Part shown: positions 10,935-23,204 of the stretch, in pieces
How the letters are laid out: each line of letters opens with the position of its first letter
Position numbering within the stretch: the stretch's first letter is position 1
Source of the DNA: Caenorhabditis elegans
Lineage: Eukaryota > Nematoda > Chromadorea > Rhabditida > Rhabditidae
Direction of reading: 5' to 3'
NCBI RefSeq assembly: GCF_000002985.6
Contig: NC_003282.8
Location: 13,454,001-13,518,000, forward strand
Length of the DNA: 64,000 nt
Notes under the pieces: model-generated
Databases searched by the model: none
Told to the model about the DNA's origin: nothing
What the model saw: only the letters and a program-made list of their open reading frames with translations
Program-made: the position numbers and the translations under genes

Positions 10935-11431
10935 AACACAATTTTTCCCAAACTACAGTAATCCTACCCTACTCCTACAGTACTACTACAGTACCCCGCC
11001 CATATCCCCCTACTAACCCCAAACTAATATCCCTCCAACAGCCGAAAACGCCTGCCTTTGTAAGCTATGACGTCACTTCTTAACAAACGGACACTATTTT
11101 TTTATATATAGGTAATGATAAGACAAAAAGTCAATTTTTCCCAAACTACAGTAATCTTACAGTACTCCTACAGTACCTCTACAGTATTACTACAGTACCC
11201 GTCCATATCCCACCACTAATCTCAAACCAATATTCCTTCAAAAGACAAAACGTCAATTTTTCCAAACTACAGTAATCCTACCGTACTACTACAGTACCCC
11301 GTCCATATCCCCCTACTAACCCCAAACTAATATCCCTCCAACAGCCGAAAACGCCTGCCTTTATAAGCTATGACGTCACAGACTACAAACTACGGAACAA
11401 ACGGAATTATTTTTTTATATATAGGTAATGA
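10935..11431. repeat. Tandem direct repeats of about 110-200 bp
   Basis: Three tandem partial copies start near 10945, 11135 and 11250. Each starts with CCAAACTACAGTAAT and contains CTACAGTACC. Copies one and three continue through CAGCCGAAAACGCCTGCCTT, TATGACGTCAC and TTTTTTATATATAGGTAATG; the middle copy is shorter. Confidence 0.85.
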
Positions 11432-11499
11432 TATTTATTTATTTAATTAATATTTATTTATTTATTTAATTAATATTTATTTATTTATTTAACTTTTTA

Positions 11500-11845
11500 A
11501 ACTTCTAACTTTTTAAAATTCATATACCGTTCTAACTATTTAAAATTCATATACCATTCTAATTTTTTGAAATTCACATACCGTTCTAACTTTTCAAAAT
11601 TCATATACCGTTCTAACTTTTTAAAATTCATGTACCATTCTAATTTTTTGAAATTCATGTACCGTTCTAACTTTTTAAAATTCATATACCGTTCTAACTT
11701 TTTAAAATTCATATACCGTTCTAACTTTTTAAAATTCATATACCGTTCTAACTTTTTAAAATTCATGTACCATTCTAATTTTTTAAAATTCATATACCGT
11801 TCTAACTTTTTAAAATTCATATACCCTTCTAACTTTATAAATTTA
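11500..11845. repeat. 27-bp satellite
   Basis: About 12 copies of a 27-bp unit containing ATTCATATACCGTTCTAAC, with variants (ATGTACCATTCTAATTTTTTG). The unit is a multiple of three, so both strands show spurious repeat ORFs. Confidence 0.95.
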
Positions 11846-12138
11846 AAATTAATTTTTAAAAGTTAAAACGGTATATGAATCCCATAAACCGAGCATCTTG
11901 AAGTATATCTCAAGTTTGTACGGATTACTGTACATATTTCATATCCATTCTTTTCCCCTTCCTTTTCTATACTTTCCAATAAATTCCTTCATTTCAAAGA
12001 TCCACTTACTTTAGTGTCTTCCCATTCGACGCCTTTTCTTCATACTGTACTCTGCCGGGGGCGGGGCGCCCTCGCTAAGCCCAAAAAGGCCTTGATACTG
12101 TCCATTTTGCCCATTTTGCCGGTGGTTTCATCCCTGCG

Positions 12139-15100
12139 ATGCTCAAGTTTTCAATCGAAGTCCTTCTCGCCGATTCGCCATCCCCTAAATCCTTATGCAG
12201 ATCATCTGGAATTTTTCCATTTCCCTTGCCTTCTTCGAACTCTATATTTGCAGAATCATCTTCAGGTGCTCTAGAATTTTTTATCTCTCTGGAATTCGGC
12301 TTTTTATAATTGAACAAAATTCCCCAAAAGTACTAGTTTTGAAGATTTATCAAAACTTTGGCTGTAAATCATTAAACAGCTTTAATAATTTTGGATTGTT
12401 TTATGTTGATATTCGGTTATGTTGGACTATAGTAAGTACTTAGACTGTCAAAAAATGCAATAGAAGATAATTTTTCATAATTTTGCACCTCTATTAACTT
12501 TAACTAAAGGCAAATCTGGATATAAACCGCCAATGGACTTATAAAAAAACGTTCTGCCAAAATAAAGATATCTTGCTCTAAAAATCTTCTTGTTTTTCAG
12601 GTGACGATGAGAATAGTCGAAAGAAATTTCCATGTGAAATATGTGGGAAGCAGTTTAATGCACATTACAATTTAACACGTCATATGCCTGTACATACTGG
12701 AGAACGGCCGTTCGTTTGTAAGGTGTGTGAGTTTTCATACTTTTTTGAAAATCAGATTATAGTATAATTCCTTTTCAAGACAGGTTCTTCAGTTGTTTTT
12801 CCTTTTTTGCATTTTTAACGTTTCAAAAAATTGTTGTAATATTTAAAGGCACACGGATTTATTCGGATGGATTTCACCGCGAAAAAGGTTACGGTAGCAT
12901 TTTTGATTGATTCTCAATTTTCATTTCACAAGTCGGCAAATTTGCGGTTCGCCGAATTGCCGGAAATTTTTCACTCCGGCAATTTGCCGATTTGCCGTTT
13001 GCCGGATATCATATTGGACGGAAATATTTAGAGGATTTTTTTATAAGACGGAAACACCTAAAACTGTGCTTTTTTGAAATTTCTTGCCTGTTTTCTCGAG
13101 ATATTTTCATAGAATTTGCTTACTTTTCTGATTAGATGTAAAAACATTCATAGGATTTGTACGATTTTGCCGATTGAAATTGAAATTTGACAATTTCCGT
13201 AATAAAATGTGCAAAACCACAATTCGCCAAAAAATTTCGGCAATTGCGATTTGCCGGAAATTTCCAATTCCGGCAATTTGACAATTTGCCGATTTGCCGG
13301 AAAATATCGTTTGCCACCCACCCCTGGGTTTAACTGTATGTTTTTAAACATTTTTAGTACATAAATTGTTAATTTTTAAATTGTTTATGTCCATAAAAAA
13401 AGTTGACTATCGCAAAATTATAAAGCTATTCCACAATTTTTTGATCGCCACGAGACCCTTTTTTCAATTTTTGCAACCCATCCAAATAAATCATTGTAGC
13501 TATATATCGTGAAAAACGGCAAGTGGGGAAATGATTAATAATCATTTCTGTGATGCCTGATAAAGCTTTAAAATTATGCTTAAAAGGCCTAATAAAAATT
13601 GCAAAAAAATATTGTTGTCAACCATTTCCTTACTGGCCGTACTGGCCTTATAGTACGCATTTCAGAAACTTACGATATTATTATTATCATTAGGATGCAC
13701 TGAAATTTCAGACGGAACACTTTTTGAAAGCATCATTTTTTTATTTTCAGGTATGCGGAAAAGCATTTCGTCAAGCATCCACTCTCTGCCGTCATAAAAT
13801 CATTCACACTGACAGTAAACCACATAAGGTAAGGGAGGTGTCGTCCTTAATCCTTTGGAATAGACAGGACAGAAGTGGCCCAAAAATGGGATTAGACGCA
13901 TCGTTTTCATCCGATTATTCCCCCTCTCCATTCTACCGTACCACTTCTTTATTTTTGAATTGTTACAGTGCAAAACATGTGGCAAATGTTTCAATAGATC
14001 GTCAACACTCAACACTCACGTCAGGATTCATCAAGGTATACGATCCAGTTTATGAAATAGGATTGGAAGGGGAGAATATGAAAATGTATTTAAATTGGTC
14101 TTATGTGGCCGGAAAAAAACTAGGCCATTCTCAGAAATTAGCTCAAAGGTCCAAATCACTGCAGAACTATATGTAGCAAATCCCCAAATTTTTGAAAAAA
14201 CTCGGCCACGAAAATTAGGCTAATTTTAGACAACCTTTGCATGTTTTTCATATGTGACCGCAAAAATGTTAGGTACAAACTCGGTTTCAGAGCAAAATGG
14301 GTCAAAAACCGAATTTTTTAAAATATCGGCCACCGGAATTAGGCCACGTCTAGTGAATGGTATGCTTTTGCCAGGCGGACAAAAAAATGTTTTTGGTAAA
14401 AACTCGGGCACCCACTGAAAATGAAAATTACACGTTTTCTCAACGGCAAAATACTAATGATGGGAAAACTCGGCCAGCTTATTCTTCTCGCGGCCATGTT
14501 GTGAATGTTTGCCTGGGAATTGCACCCATTTCAGTTACGTGGCCGCGGAAAAATAGGTGGACTAGTTTTCCTACTCCTGATTTTTTTACCATAGATCATT
14601 CTGAAAATCGCGATTTTTTGTGAGAGCATTTTCCATTTGAAGTCATAACAGTTTGGCCGAGATTTAACCTATCAGAGGGAAGTTTTTGCTATTTGGCCTA
14701 GAAAAAACAAAAACTCGGCTAGCGGCTTATCTTTAAATTTTCACGTCAGATCTTTCTGAAACGACACAATATTCATAGTTCCAACAAGTCGATTTTCAAA
14801 AAAAAAAAAGTTCCAATCTCATTTTATGAGGGTGGCCGAGTTTTTGTATATTGCGGCCCCGTAGTAAAATGTGATTTGTAGAATAAATTTAAAACTAGTT
14901 TTAAAAGAAATGCGCGTTATTTATGATGTATCCCAAAAATTGTGTGCAATTACCACCACAGTGCATCACATTTTTTACACGTAACTTCTCCCTAAGCTCG
15001 TAAAATAATTAATCTTGAAAAAACAATTCTTTCAGGATTCAAGCCATTCGTGTGTGAAATATGCGGGAAAGGATTCCACCAGAACGGAAATTACAAGAAC

Positions 15101-15388
15101 CATCGACTGACTCACGAGGATACGAAAAAGTTTTCTTGCTCAATCTGCAGTAGGGTGAGGCGTTTTTTTTTTGAGTTTTGAAGGCGGCATGTAGGCATAA
15201 GCATGCCTGCCGCGCATAGCCTGGAAACCTTGATCAATTTCCAGGCATTCCACCAATCGTATAACCTTGCATTCCACATGTTCACACACGAAGAACACAA
15301 ACCGTTCACTTGCCACGTGTGTTCAAAAGGATTCTGCCGAAACTTTGACCTAAAGAAGCATCTTCGCAAAATGCATATGACTCAATAA
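12139..15388 (+). CDS. FEZF-type C2H2 zinc-finger transcription factor
   Basis: Six exons: 12139-12265, 12601-12722, 13751-13828, 13969-14035, 15036-15154, 15245-15388; 218 aa. Residues 3-10 (KFSIEVLL) match the EH1 Groucho-binding motif at the N-terminus of FEZF repressors. Six C2H2 fingers follow from about residue 54, with the FEZF-diagnostic words [76 protein letters not shown] and [15 protein letters not shown]. Expected role: nuclear, sequence-specific repression in neural or pharyngeal development. The protein is about half the length of vertebrate FEZF because the linker between EH1 and the fingers is very short. The start codon is the first in-frame ATG after a stop and puts EH1 where it belongs. 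I recall a C. elegans FEZF homologue, Y38H8A.5, in this area, not verified. Confidence 0.88.
12930..13330. repeat. CGGCAATTTGCCG repeat in the first large FEZF intron
   Basis: Degenerate units of the TTTGCCGGAAATTTC / AATTCCGGCAATTTG family. The right end reads TTGCCACCCACCCCTG, matching the terminus of better copies at 38.2 and 40.1 kb. Confidence 0.7.
14100..14870. repeat. Degenerate repeats in the fourth FEZF intron
   Basis: Recurrent ACTCGGCCA, GTGGCCG and AATTAGGC words in loosely spaced copies. No coding signal; the intron separates fingers three and four. Confidence 0.45.
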
Positions 15389-16632
15389 ACCTTGTTTTTT
15401 TTTACAAATTCCTTTGATCTTAGAAATCCGCGAGATTCCTCACAAGGCTATATGAAACTTGGCGGGGTGGGTTACCCATTTTTATTAGTTTGTTCACGCA
15501 TCAATGAACACCCCAAAAAAAAGTACTGTGTGCTTCTTACAAATGACATTAGTCACGGGACATTGATAGCAAAAAAGTGACAAAAGGGACAGAGAGAGAG
15601 AGAGAGAGGGTGTTCCGTTTTGCGCGAGTTGGTTTTTATGCGGAAAAATATTGTAAATCCACTCTAACTTTTGACTAAAATAGACTCGATTTATAAGGGA
15701 TTTCTGATGTAAAGGGTACTGTATGTGCTGTTCCACATAAGTGCTGTACCGGTGAAATGATTACTGTACCGTATAAGAGCTACCGTACTGGTTCTAAAAG
15801 GTATTGGACGGAAGGGTGCAATGTACTGTATGCGGGGTACTGTAACAGTGTAAAGTTTACTGTGCATGACTGAAGAAGTGCTGTTCTGAACAATTGAAAA
15901 GGTACTGTAACTGTACGAATGTATTGTATACATAAAAGATACTGTACTGCTTCTAAAGGGTATTCTGCAGAAGGTTATAATATTATGTATAAGAGGGAAT
16001 TGGACCAGCATCTACAGTATCCGCTGAAATAGATGTTTTTCAAAAAACCTGGCACGAAGAAATCTTTCTCACTAGTCAGGTACCGTACCCACAAGAATAT
16101 CACACATTTCTGTTTTCTTCAATAGTCGAATTGTTTACAGCAACACAAGTTATTCAAAGATTACAAAAAAGGAGCAAAGATAATGACACGGAGCTAGACA
16201 CGTTTTAAACTTTTTTGAAACAAAAGCATTTATTTCAATGAAGTTCAATGAAGTTCGAAATAACTTAAAAATTAATTTTGAAAAACGTGGCATTAAAAAT
16301 TTTAAAAAACTCTCCCCTCCCACTTCCCCCAGTTTTTGAAAAAAAAATCAATAATTTTGATTTCGGCAGAATATCATAATAAAAGACTATTTATTCCACC
16401 TTTAAAATTGGGCAGAAGTACTGTTAGGAATGAAACTAAAGGACAACGAACTCAGCTGTTAAATGAAGAAGTTTATTCCAAAAACCGTTAAAAAGTCAAA
16501 TCAACTTTACAATAACTCATCAATGCTCCACTTTTTCTGATTGGGTCATAACTCTTGTGGCTATGGATCTTAAAATTTATTTCAATCAAGAATCACACTT
16601 TCAATGAAATCTAGTTCACAAAATGCCCCTTC
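15389..16632. other. Intergenic, GTACTGTA-rich
   Basis: An AG microsatellite at 15590-15608. About 15710-16020 is rich in GTACTGTA and TACTGTACCG words. The left arm of a long inverted repeat is at 16171-16303 (see the paired entry). No gene seen. Confidence 0.5.
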
Positions 16633-18448
16633 TTATCCATGATGTCTCTTGCTATCCTTTGGCTTCTGTGGTCCTGTTGGTGTGGTGGTGGCTGTGGAAG
16701 GACTCGGAAGCTTCGGTGGCTCATTCGGTTTCATGTAGTACGGCTGATTCTTCAGCCATTCCGATTCACAAATTGCCTTGTAAGTTGGTCGATTTGGAGC
16801 ATGAGGCTGAAGAATCTCCAAAATCAGAGCCTTGGAATGAATGGAGGCTGTACAGGTTTTTCCGAATCTTGAACGAAATTCAAATTTAAAAAAAAACGGT
16901 TTCTAGTACATTTTACTTACTTAATTTTATGAGCCAGTTGTCTCTCAATCATTCTCGTCGGATCGCGATCATCAAACGGCATGGTTCCAACCAACATAAT
17001 GTACAAAATCACTCCGGTACTCCAGACATCAACCGCATTTCCCGAATATTCTCTTCCGCGCAGAATCTCCGGAGCAACATACGCACGAGATCCGCAGAAT
17101 GTTCCAGACTTCTCTCCAGGTTTCAGGATACGCGAGAAGCCAAAATCTCCGAGTTTGACGTTCTCGTACTTGTCAAGAAAGATGTTCTCGCACTTGAGGT
17201 CACGGTGCACAATGTTATATGATTGGAGATGCTGAAAATGTAAAGTTCAGAGTATTTGAAATGTTTAGTAATCTGAAATGACGTCAAATTTCTCTTTAAA
17301 AAATTGCCGCTATTTCTGGAGATCAAAAAGGTGATGCTAACGATGTCGGTGTACCGGAATTCACAAAATCTTACGCGCATTTAGTAAAAGTCGTGGTATA
17401 CCGTATACGTATACGGTAGATAAATTGCGAACAGTTAATCCGACCCTGTTTCTGAGGGAAATTTCAGAAAACTAACCATGAGAGCTGCGATGAACTGACG
17501 GAAGGTGAACTTCGCGTTCTCTTCACTCATTGTCTTGATCTTCTTCATTTTTCGAAGCAAGTCTCCTCCAGCACAAAACTCGGTGACAAAAATGATATGA
17601 TCAGGGAAGGAGATCATTTCATACAAACGGCAGACGTTGTCATGTTTCAGAAGCTTCACAATCTCCTTCTCACGTGGCAAGAACTTCTTGATGTAGTCAT
17701 CTTTTTCACGGGTCGGAGTGATGTTGATCACCTTCGCCGCCACTTCAAGCTTCTTATCGCCCCACGTGGCACGGGCCACTCGAGAGTACGATCCGCTGCC
17801 TGGAAATTTAGAAATTAAGTAAGTTTATAAATTTAATTGTTCAGCAAAGTCTCCAGCTCATTTTTGAAGGAAGTTATGAGCGTTTGAAGTTGACAGTGTG
17901 GAAGAGGAAAATAGTGTGGAGAAAGGAGAGAGGGGAAAAGACAGAGCGTCTGCGCCTGCCTGCCCGCGTCCACAATCTCTCACTCCAACAACTTCAGACC
18001 CTGTAACTTCCTCCAAAAACCCGCTAGAGACTTCATTCAAAGACCATTTTTGAGCCCTAAACCTTACCTAGAATCTTATCAAACTTCAGCTTGTGCTCCT
18101 TCTCAAGAGTCGGCGCAAATGCCTTAGTCCTCGGGCTCAACTCGTCAGGTTCTTCCTGATTTTCAGACGCATCTGGAAATAGTTTATTTTAGTGCTGAAA
18201 GTAACCTTGAATACACTTACCAGTGCTTTCTTCGTTTACCATTTTCAACGACTTGCAAGAGAAATAGAAAGCCAATCAAAATAATTATTGATTTTTTCAA
18301 AGACTGGGGAGGAGGAACTGTTGGTTTTTAATTTTTAATGTCACGTTTTTCAAAATTATTTTGAACTTCATTGAACTTCATTAAAATAAATGCTTTTGTT
18401 CCAAAAAAGTTTAAAACGTGTCTACCTCCGTGTCATTATCTTTGCTCC
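16171..18448. repeat. Inverted repeat pair flanking the TSSK-like gene
   Basis: 16171-16303 and 18329-18448 are inverted copies of about 120-130 bp. Shared words include GGAGCAAAGATAATGACACG, AAACTTTTTTG, AAAAGCATTTATTT and CAATGAAGTTCAATGAAGTT. The arms lie just outside the kinase gene and are about 2 kb apart. Confidence 0.9.
16633..18242 (-). CDS. TSSK-like serine/threonine kinase
   Basis: Five exons on the minus strand: 18221-18242, 18068-18172, 17477-17799, 16921-17231, 16633-16867; 331 aa. It is a single kinase domain after an acidic leader (MVNEESTDASENQEEP). Visible: glycine loop GSGSYSRV, VAAKVI lysine, HRDLKCEN catalytic loop, DFGFSR, activation segment FCGSRAYVAPEIL, DVWSTGVILY and FDDRDP. 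The C-terminal tail is proline/threonine-rich. It resembles the testis-specific kinase (TSSK) branch of the CAMK group, which acts in sperm development; a sperm role here is inference. The acceptor of the last exon (TTCAAG) is unusual but is the only choice I found that keeps the frame. Confidence 0.88.
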
Positions 18449-18571
18449 AAATCTAAGCTCCGCCCAAAAACTACCCGAGGGTAAAATCAGAAATTCAAAA
18501 CCAACAATTCAATTCTTCCTATTGTGGAGTTTCATTGAAAAACCAAACGGCGTGTTAGATGATCATTCAAG

Positions 18572-19935
18572 ATGGCCGCAGAGCTTGTTCAGCTTAATCC
18601 CGGACAACAGGTGAGTGAGACAGAGTTCGTTGCGAGACCCGCTGAATTCGAAGCTTTCAGGTTGAGAGATGGAGTATCGAGAAGAAGTTGGGAGAAGGAG
18701 GATTCGGTGCTGTCTACCGTGTATTCGATGCAACCGGAAAATATGCGATGAAAGTGGAAGGAGCCAATGAGCAAATTCAGGTAAATTGCACCGTTAATTT
18801 GAATTTTGTCAGCATTTTTGAGTAACAGTGTTCGCTTCTATCTTTCGAAATCTTTCGGTCTTTACTATTAGAATCTAAAAATTTTTCGTTTCCAAGATTC
18901 ATTTACATTAGAGAGCAATGAATCAATGCGCGAATAATCGTAGCATTGTACAGGCCTATTTCTCAGATTAAGCCTAAGCCTGAGCCTATGCCTATGCCTA
19001 TGCCTATGCTTAAGCCTGATCCTGAGCCTGAGCCTAATTCTATCACCTGAGACTTTATGAATGATTTCAGGTTTTGAAACTGGAAGTTTCCGTTCTCAAC
19101 AAGCTCTCCAAACGTGGAAACCGTCATTTTTGCAAGATCGAGGACAAGGGACGCTTTGGAAACTTCAATTACGTCGTGATGACGCTTGTCGGAAAGTCTC
19201 TCCAAGACCTGAACAAAGCAGGTGTCGGTGGCCATATGTCGATGGGTTGCTCGATTGGAATAGGCATTCAATCTCTGGAGGCACTGGAGGATCTTCACAA
19301 CATTGGTTACCTCCATCGTGACGTCAAACCCGGAAACTACACGATTGGACGTCCCGAGCTGAACGAGATCCGCAAGGTGTACATTTTGGATTTTGGAATG
19401 TGCAGAAAGTTCACTGGAAATGATGGAACCATTAGAAAGCCACGCCAAGCTGCTGGTTTCCGGGGAACTGTCAAATACGCTCCAATCAGTTGCCATCTTC
19501 AGAGAGAACTTTGCCGGTATGTTTTGAATTCCAAACTTTTTTTCTTTAGCCTAGGCTGAAGATTCAGCTCTAAGCCTATTCCTGAGCCCAAACCTAATTT
19601 ATTTTAATTTCAGCAAGGACGACTTGGAGACTTGGATGTACATGCAGGTCGAATTGTCGCACGGAACAATTCCTTGGCAATATATTTCCGATATGAACCA
19701 AGTTGGACAGGCCAAGCAAGCGATCCGCAACAATCTGGGCTCCCTGTTCCCACCGCCATGCCCACATCAATTCCAGGACATCATGCGTATGGTTGATGCA
19801 ATGAAATACTATGATGCACCCAACTATCAAGCAATCTACGGAATGATGCGTCAAGCTTATGGTGCATGTGGATCCAACGAGAATGCTCCGTACGATTGGG
19901 AAAATGGAGGTCCAGCTGCCTACTTGCTCCACTAG
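18572..19935 (+). CDS. TTBK/CK1-like protein kinase
   Basis: Four exons: 18572-18610, 18661-18780, 19071-19516, 19614-19935; 308 aa. Visible: KLGEGGFGAVYRVFD glycine loop, YAMKVEG lysine, HRDVKPGN catalytic loop, LDFGMCRKF (DFG), then GTVKYAPISCHLQRELCR and DDLETWMYMQVELSHGTIPW, which are characteristic of the worm-expanded tau-tubulin kinase-like group of CK1 kinases. Many members of that family are sperm-enriched, so a role in spermatogenesis is likely by family. The neighbouring TSSK-like gene is divergently transcribed about 330 bp away. From memory this may be Y38H8A.3, not verified. Introns two and three contain degenerate telomere-like repeats. Confidence 0.88.
18962..19042 (+). repeat. 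Degenerate interstitial telomere-like repeat
   Basis: A run of hexamers GCCTAA, GCCTGA, GCCTAT and GCTTAA in the second TTBK-like intron. The nematode telomere unit is TTAGGC, reverse complement GCCTAA. A shorter diverged run lies at 19546-19600 in the next intron. Confidence 0.75.
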
Positions 19936-20431
19936 AAGAAATAGACTTGAAATATAACTGACTACCTTTCTTTGTATTGAATTGAAGTGAAATGATTTTG
20001 ATGAAATGGTTTTGTCTTGTTTTAAGGTACGAATGATAGATGTTATGATAGGGTCCTGGCACAATACAAAGTTTTATGTTACCGTACCCGCGGCTTTATC
20101 TTTATAAACGCAACGCCATCAGCACCTGCCTGCCTTCTGTATAGTGTCGTGCAAATCCCAAGGTACAGTACCTGTGTATCTACCTGCAACTGCAAATGTA
20201 CCTGCAACCGCGCCTACCTCCCATGGAAGCCCTAGGCTAAACTATCTTACCTTAACCTCCAGCATAGCATATACTCCACATTTGATAAGAACATTAGATG
20301 TTTCATTCCGTGAACTTTCCTTTTGGTATTGTTTTTTTTTGATTTACAACAATAGAATTAGAAAATCCTTTTATCCCAATCATTTTATAATATTCTTTCT
20401 TATCGCAAAAACTATTTTCGTCTTCCGGAAT

Positions 20432-22217
20432 ATGGAAAATAAAGAAAAAATCTTTAATGCGCAGCATCCACTCTCGAATGTTAACGCAAGGTGAGTTCTA
20501 ACTTTTCTCAATAGCTCATATGTATGTTTGAAGATCAATAACTTATCGGTCCGGTGGGAAAAGCCCGAAAAGCCCGAGACGCGTGGATGAGGAAAACAAG
20601 ACTGACGAGGAGTTGGGTGATGCTCTTGGAATCAGCCATCGATGTGATGAGTGTGATGAGGTTTGAAAAGCAATTTTACAAAGCAATAAAAAAAATGGAA
20701 AAATGTTTCAGATGATGAAGTTTGAAACGTGGGTGGAAAGACAGGATGCAATATTGGAATGTGGTCATGGGTACTGTAAGAAGTGCATACCAAATATTAA
20801 GAAAGGTTAGACAGAAATTCGAAAGTTGTTGTGTTATGTGAGGGACAAAAGGGGACGCTGATTTAGTGGTGGCAATGACAGGTAGGCATGTAGGTATAGG
20901 CAAGCACATAGGCGTTTTGAAAAGTAGGTAGGTACGTAGATGTGGATAGGTACTCGTCGGATGTTGCTCGATACTTCTCGCTATTGGCCTTTTCTCGCAC
21001 TTTGTTGAAAATAACTCATTTCCTGGCTAATTCCCTTTTTATTGTAGATCACATTTTCTTTTTTTACTTTCAGATGCCCACACCTTGACAAAGTGTCCGG
21101 TAGTTGCAGTGAAATGTCGAATTCCAAATTGGTATCAGACTGGACAAGCAGCGAAACCATCGCATCGAAAAAGTGAAGCTGCACGGAAGGAGTACTCTAC
21201 TAAAGCAAAATTATGGAATTTCGAATATAAAGGACGTCCACTGGTGGTTTCTCTTCGTCGTGATGCTACTTATGGTTTGTTGTCCGATCATGAGAGAAAA
21301 AATTTTAAAAAACCAATTAGTTTGACCGGAAAACGCAAAAATGTCAAAAATGACGTCACTCATTTGCGCGGGAATTCAAATTTAATTCGGTCCTCTTGAT
21401 TTTTTGAAAAAATCATTAAAAAATTAGAAATTTTCTTACCTTTTTTAGAGTTATATTCGATATATTGGGACTGTATTCTGTCATTCAGGGCAAAAAACCC
21501 ACAGACACTACTCCACATTAATTAATTAATTAATTACTGATTAAGTAAAATATTATAGTACTACTAAATAGTAATATAGTCCATGTTACGCAACAAATTT
21601 GACGCGCTAAATATCTCGTAGTGAAAACTACAGTAATTCTTTAAATGACTACTGTAGCACTAATATCGATTACGGGCTGCGCTTTCGAAATTCGAATTAT
21701 GACAGCGATATTTAATTTCCCATTGTTTCTTTTCATTTCAATGCTTTTTTGAAAATGTTTCAGCAATAAATGATCAGATCAGCGTTACAGTAGTCATTAA
21801 AAAAATTACTGTTATTTTCGTTACGAGATATTCTGCGCGTCAGATGTGGTGCGCAATACGCATTCTCAGAATTTCGCTTTTACGTAATAGTTGTTTGTAC
21901 TCGAAGCACATAACTTTTTAAAATTTGCAGGAGACCTGGAAACAAGCCTATCCATGTTGCTAAACATCGATCTGAAAACCAACATGATTCTAATTCATCT
22001 TCCACACTCATACAATGGAGCAGATGTCAATTATTTCATGAAAGCCGACGATTCGCTTACAAATGGTCCATATGAAAAAGATACAAAGCTGAGTCATCTA
22101 CGTCATCCGAAAATTGCAGCTTTGAGTCTGGAAGTGACTGAAAAGAAGACACCGAGCTCTGAGACTCCGTCAAAAGAAAATCCAAAATCGCCAGGGCCTC
22201 TAGATTCAAACAAATAA
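20432..22217 (+). CDS. RING-like zinc-binding protein
   Basis: Five exons: 20432-20490, 20534-20660, 20712-20805, 21074-21274, 21931-22217; 255 aa. A cysteine/histidine cluster at about residues 58-105 reads CDEC, ILECGHGYCKKC, KCPVVAVKC. It looks like a variant RING finger, so ubiquitin ligase activity is possible, but the last metal ligands are not fully canonical. After it comes a basic stretch and then a region I do not recognise (LSMLLNIDLKTNMILIHLPH), ending in a Lys/Pro/Ser-rich tail. It starts about 500 bp after the TTBK-like gene in the same direction. The acceptor of exon two (TTTGAAG) is weak but keeps the frame. Confidence 0.75.
21575..21895. repeat. ACTACAGTAATT palindromic element, copy 1
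   Basis: A foldback with TTTGACGCGC, ATATCTCGTAG, AAAACTACAGTAATT and CTACTGTAGC in one arm and the complements in the other. It lies in the last intron of the RING-like gene. Further copies: about 23695-23930, 30775-31030, 52365-52640, 54168-54425, 55625-55975, 61950-62275. Confidence 0.9.
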
Positions 22218-23065
22218 CTGAAATTTCTATGAAAATGAATTTGGTATTTATTACGAACTTTTTATTTTTATTCTATTACACCCTGAAATGTTATCGTAAT
22301 TTCGCGAAATTTTGACATTTCAGTTTAAAGGCACACGATGTTTTTGGTCTCGCCACGATCTCAGTTCAAATAGATGGCAAGTCTTACAGAATGGTTAATT
22401 TACTTTATAAAATTAATTGCCGGTTTTGAAAATTTCTGGCAATTTCGGCAATTGCCGGTTTTGAAAATTTCCGGCAATTCCGGCAATTGCCGGTTTTGAA
22501 AATTTCTGGCAATTCCGGCAACTCCTGGTTCTAGAAATTTCCGGCAATTTCGGCAATTGCCGGTTTTGGATATTCCCGGCAATCGGCAATTCCGGCAATT
22601 GCCGGTTCTGGAAATTTCCGGTTTTGAAAATTTCCGGCAATTCCGGCACTTGTCGGTTTTGGAAATTTCCGGCAATCGGCAATTCCGGCAATTGCCGGTT
22701 CTGGAAATTTCCGGTTTTGGAAATTTCCGGCAATTCCGGCACTTGTCGGTTTTGGAAATTTCCGGCAATCGGCAAATTAGCTAATTTTCTAGATTATTCT
22801 GAATTTTATACCATTTTTAAATCCCAATTGAAAGATCGATTTTTGCCGTTTTTGCCTGAACTCATATCTATGCTCCTTTCGTTCATTTTTGTCACCAGTT
22901 TCTGTAAATTTTCAAAAAAAAAAAAAAAAAAGAATTAAAAATTATAATTTTTCATAAACCGTAACAGTAAAATGTGAATGGAATAAATGGAGGGGGATTA
23001 CATATGTACAATGGAACATTATGCAAGCATCTCATGCTCAAATATATATATATCACACATATTAT
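22218..23065. repeat. CCGGCAATTGCCGG tandem array and intergenic DNA
   Basis: 22412-22775 is a tandem array alternating CCGGCAATTCCGGCAATTG with GGTTTTGAAAATTT. A long A-tract ends near 22933. No gene recognised here. Confidence 0.85.
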
Positions 23066-23204
23066 TTACAACGTGAACATTAGTCGTTTCATCTCCTTCG
23101 ACAACAACCAGTCAATTGATGGAATCAGTTGAGAACCTCGTCTTGTAATACCTGCAAAATGTTGGTTAGGAAATATAGATTTTACTACAAAAATCGTGTT
23201 TCTT

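Noticed and set aside
11536..11866. ORFs with FKKLERYMN-type and SNFLKFIYR-type repeats
   Set aside because: Produced by the 27-bp satellite, whose length is a multiple of three.
12014..12317. Overlapping ORFs on both strands at the FEZF first exon (12014-12274 plus; 12075-12317 minus)
   Set aside because: Only the third frame starting at 12139 carries the EH1 motif and splices in phase to the zinc fingers.
22399..22784. ORFs with repeated GNFQNRQLPELP and related text; similar at 27097-27786 and 40029-40713
   Set aside because: Translations of CCGGCAATTTGCCG-type tandem repeats; not genes.
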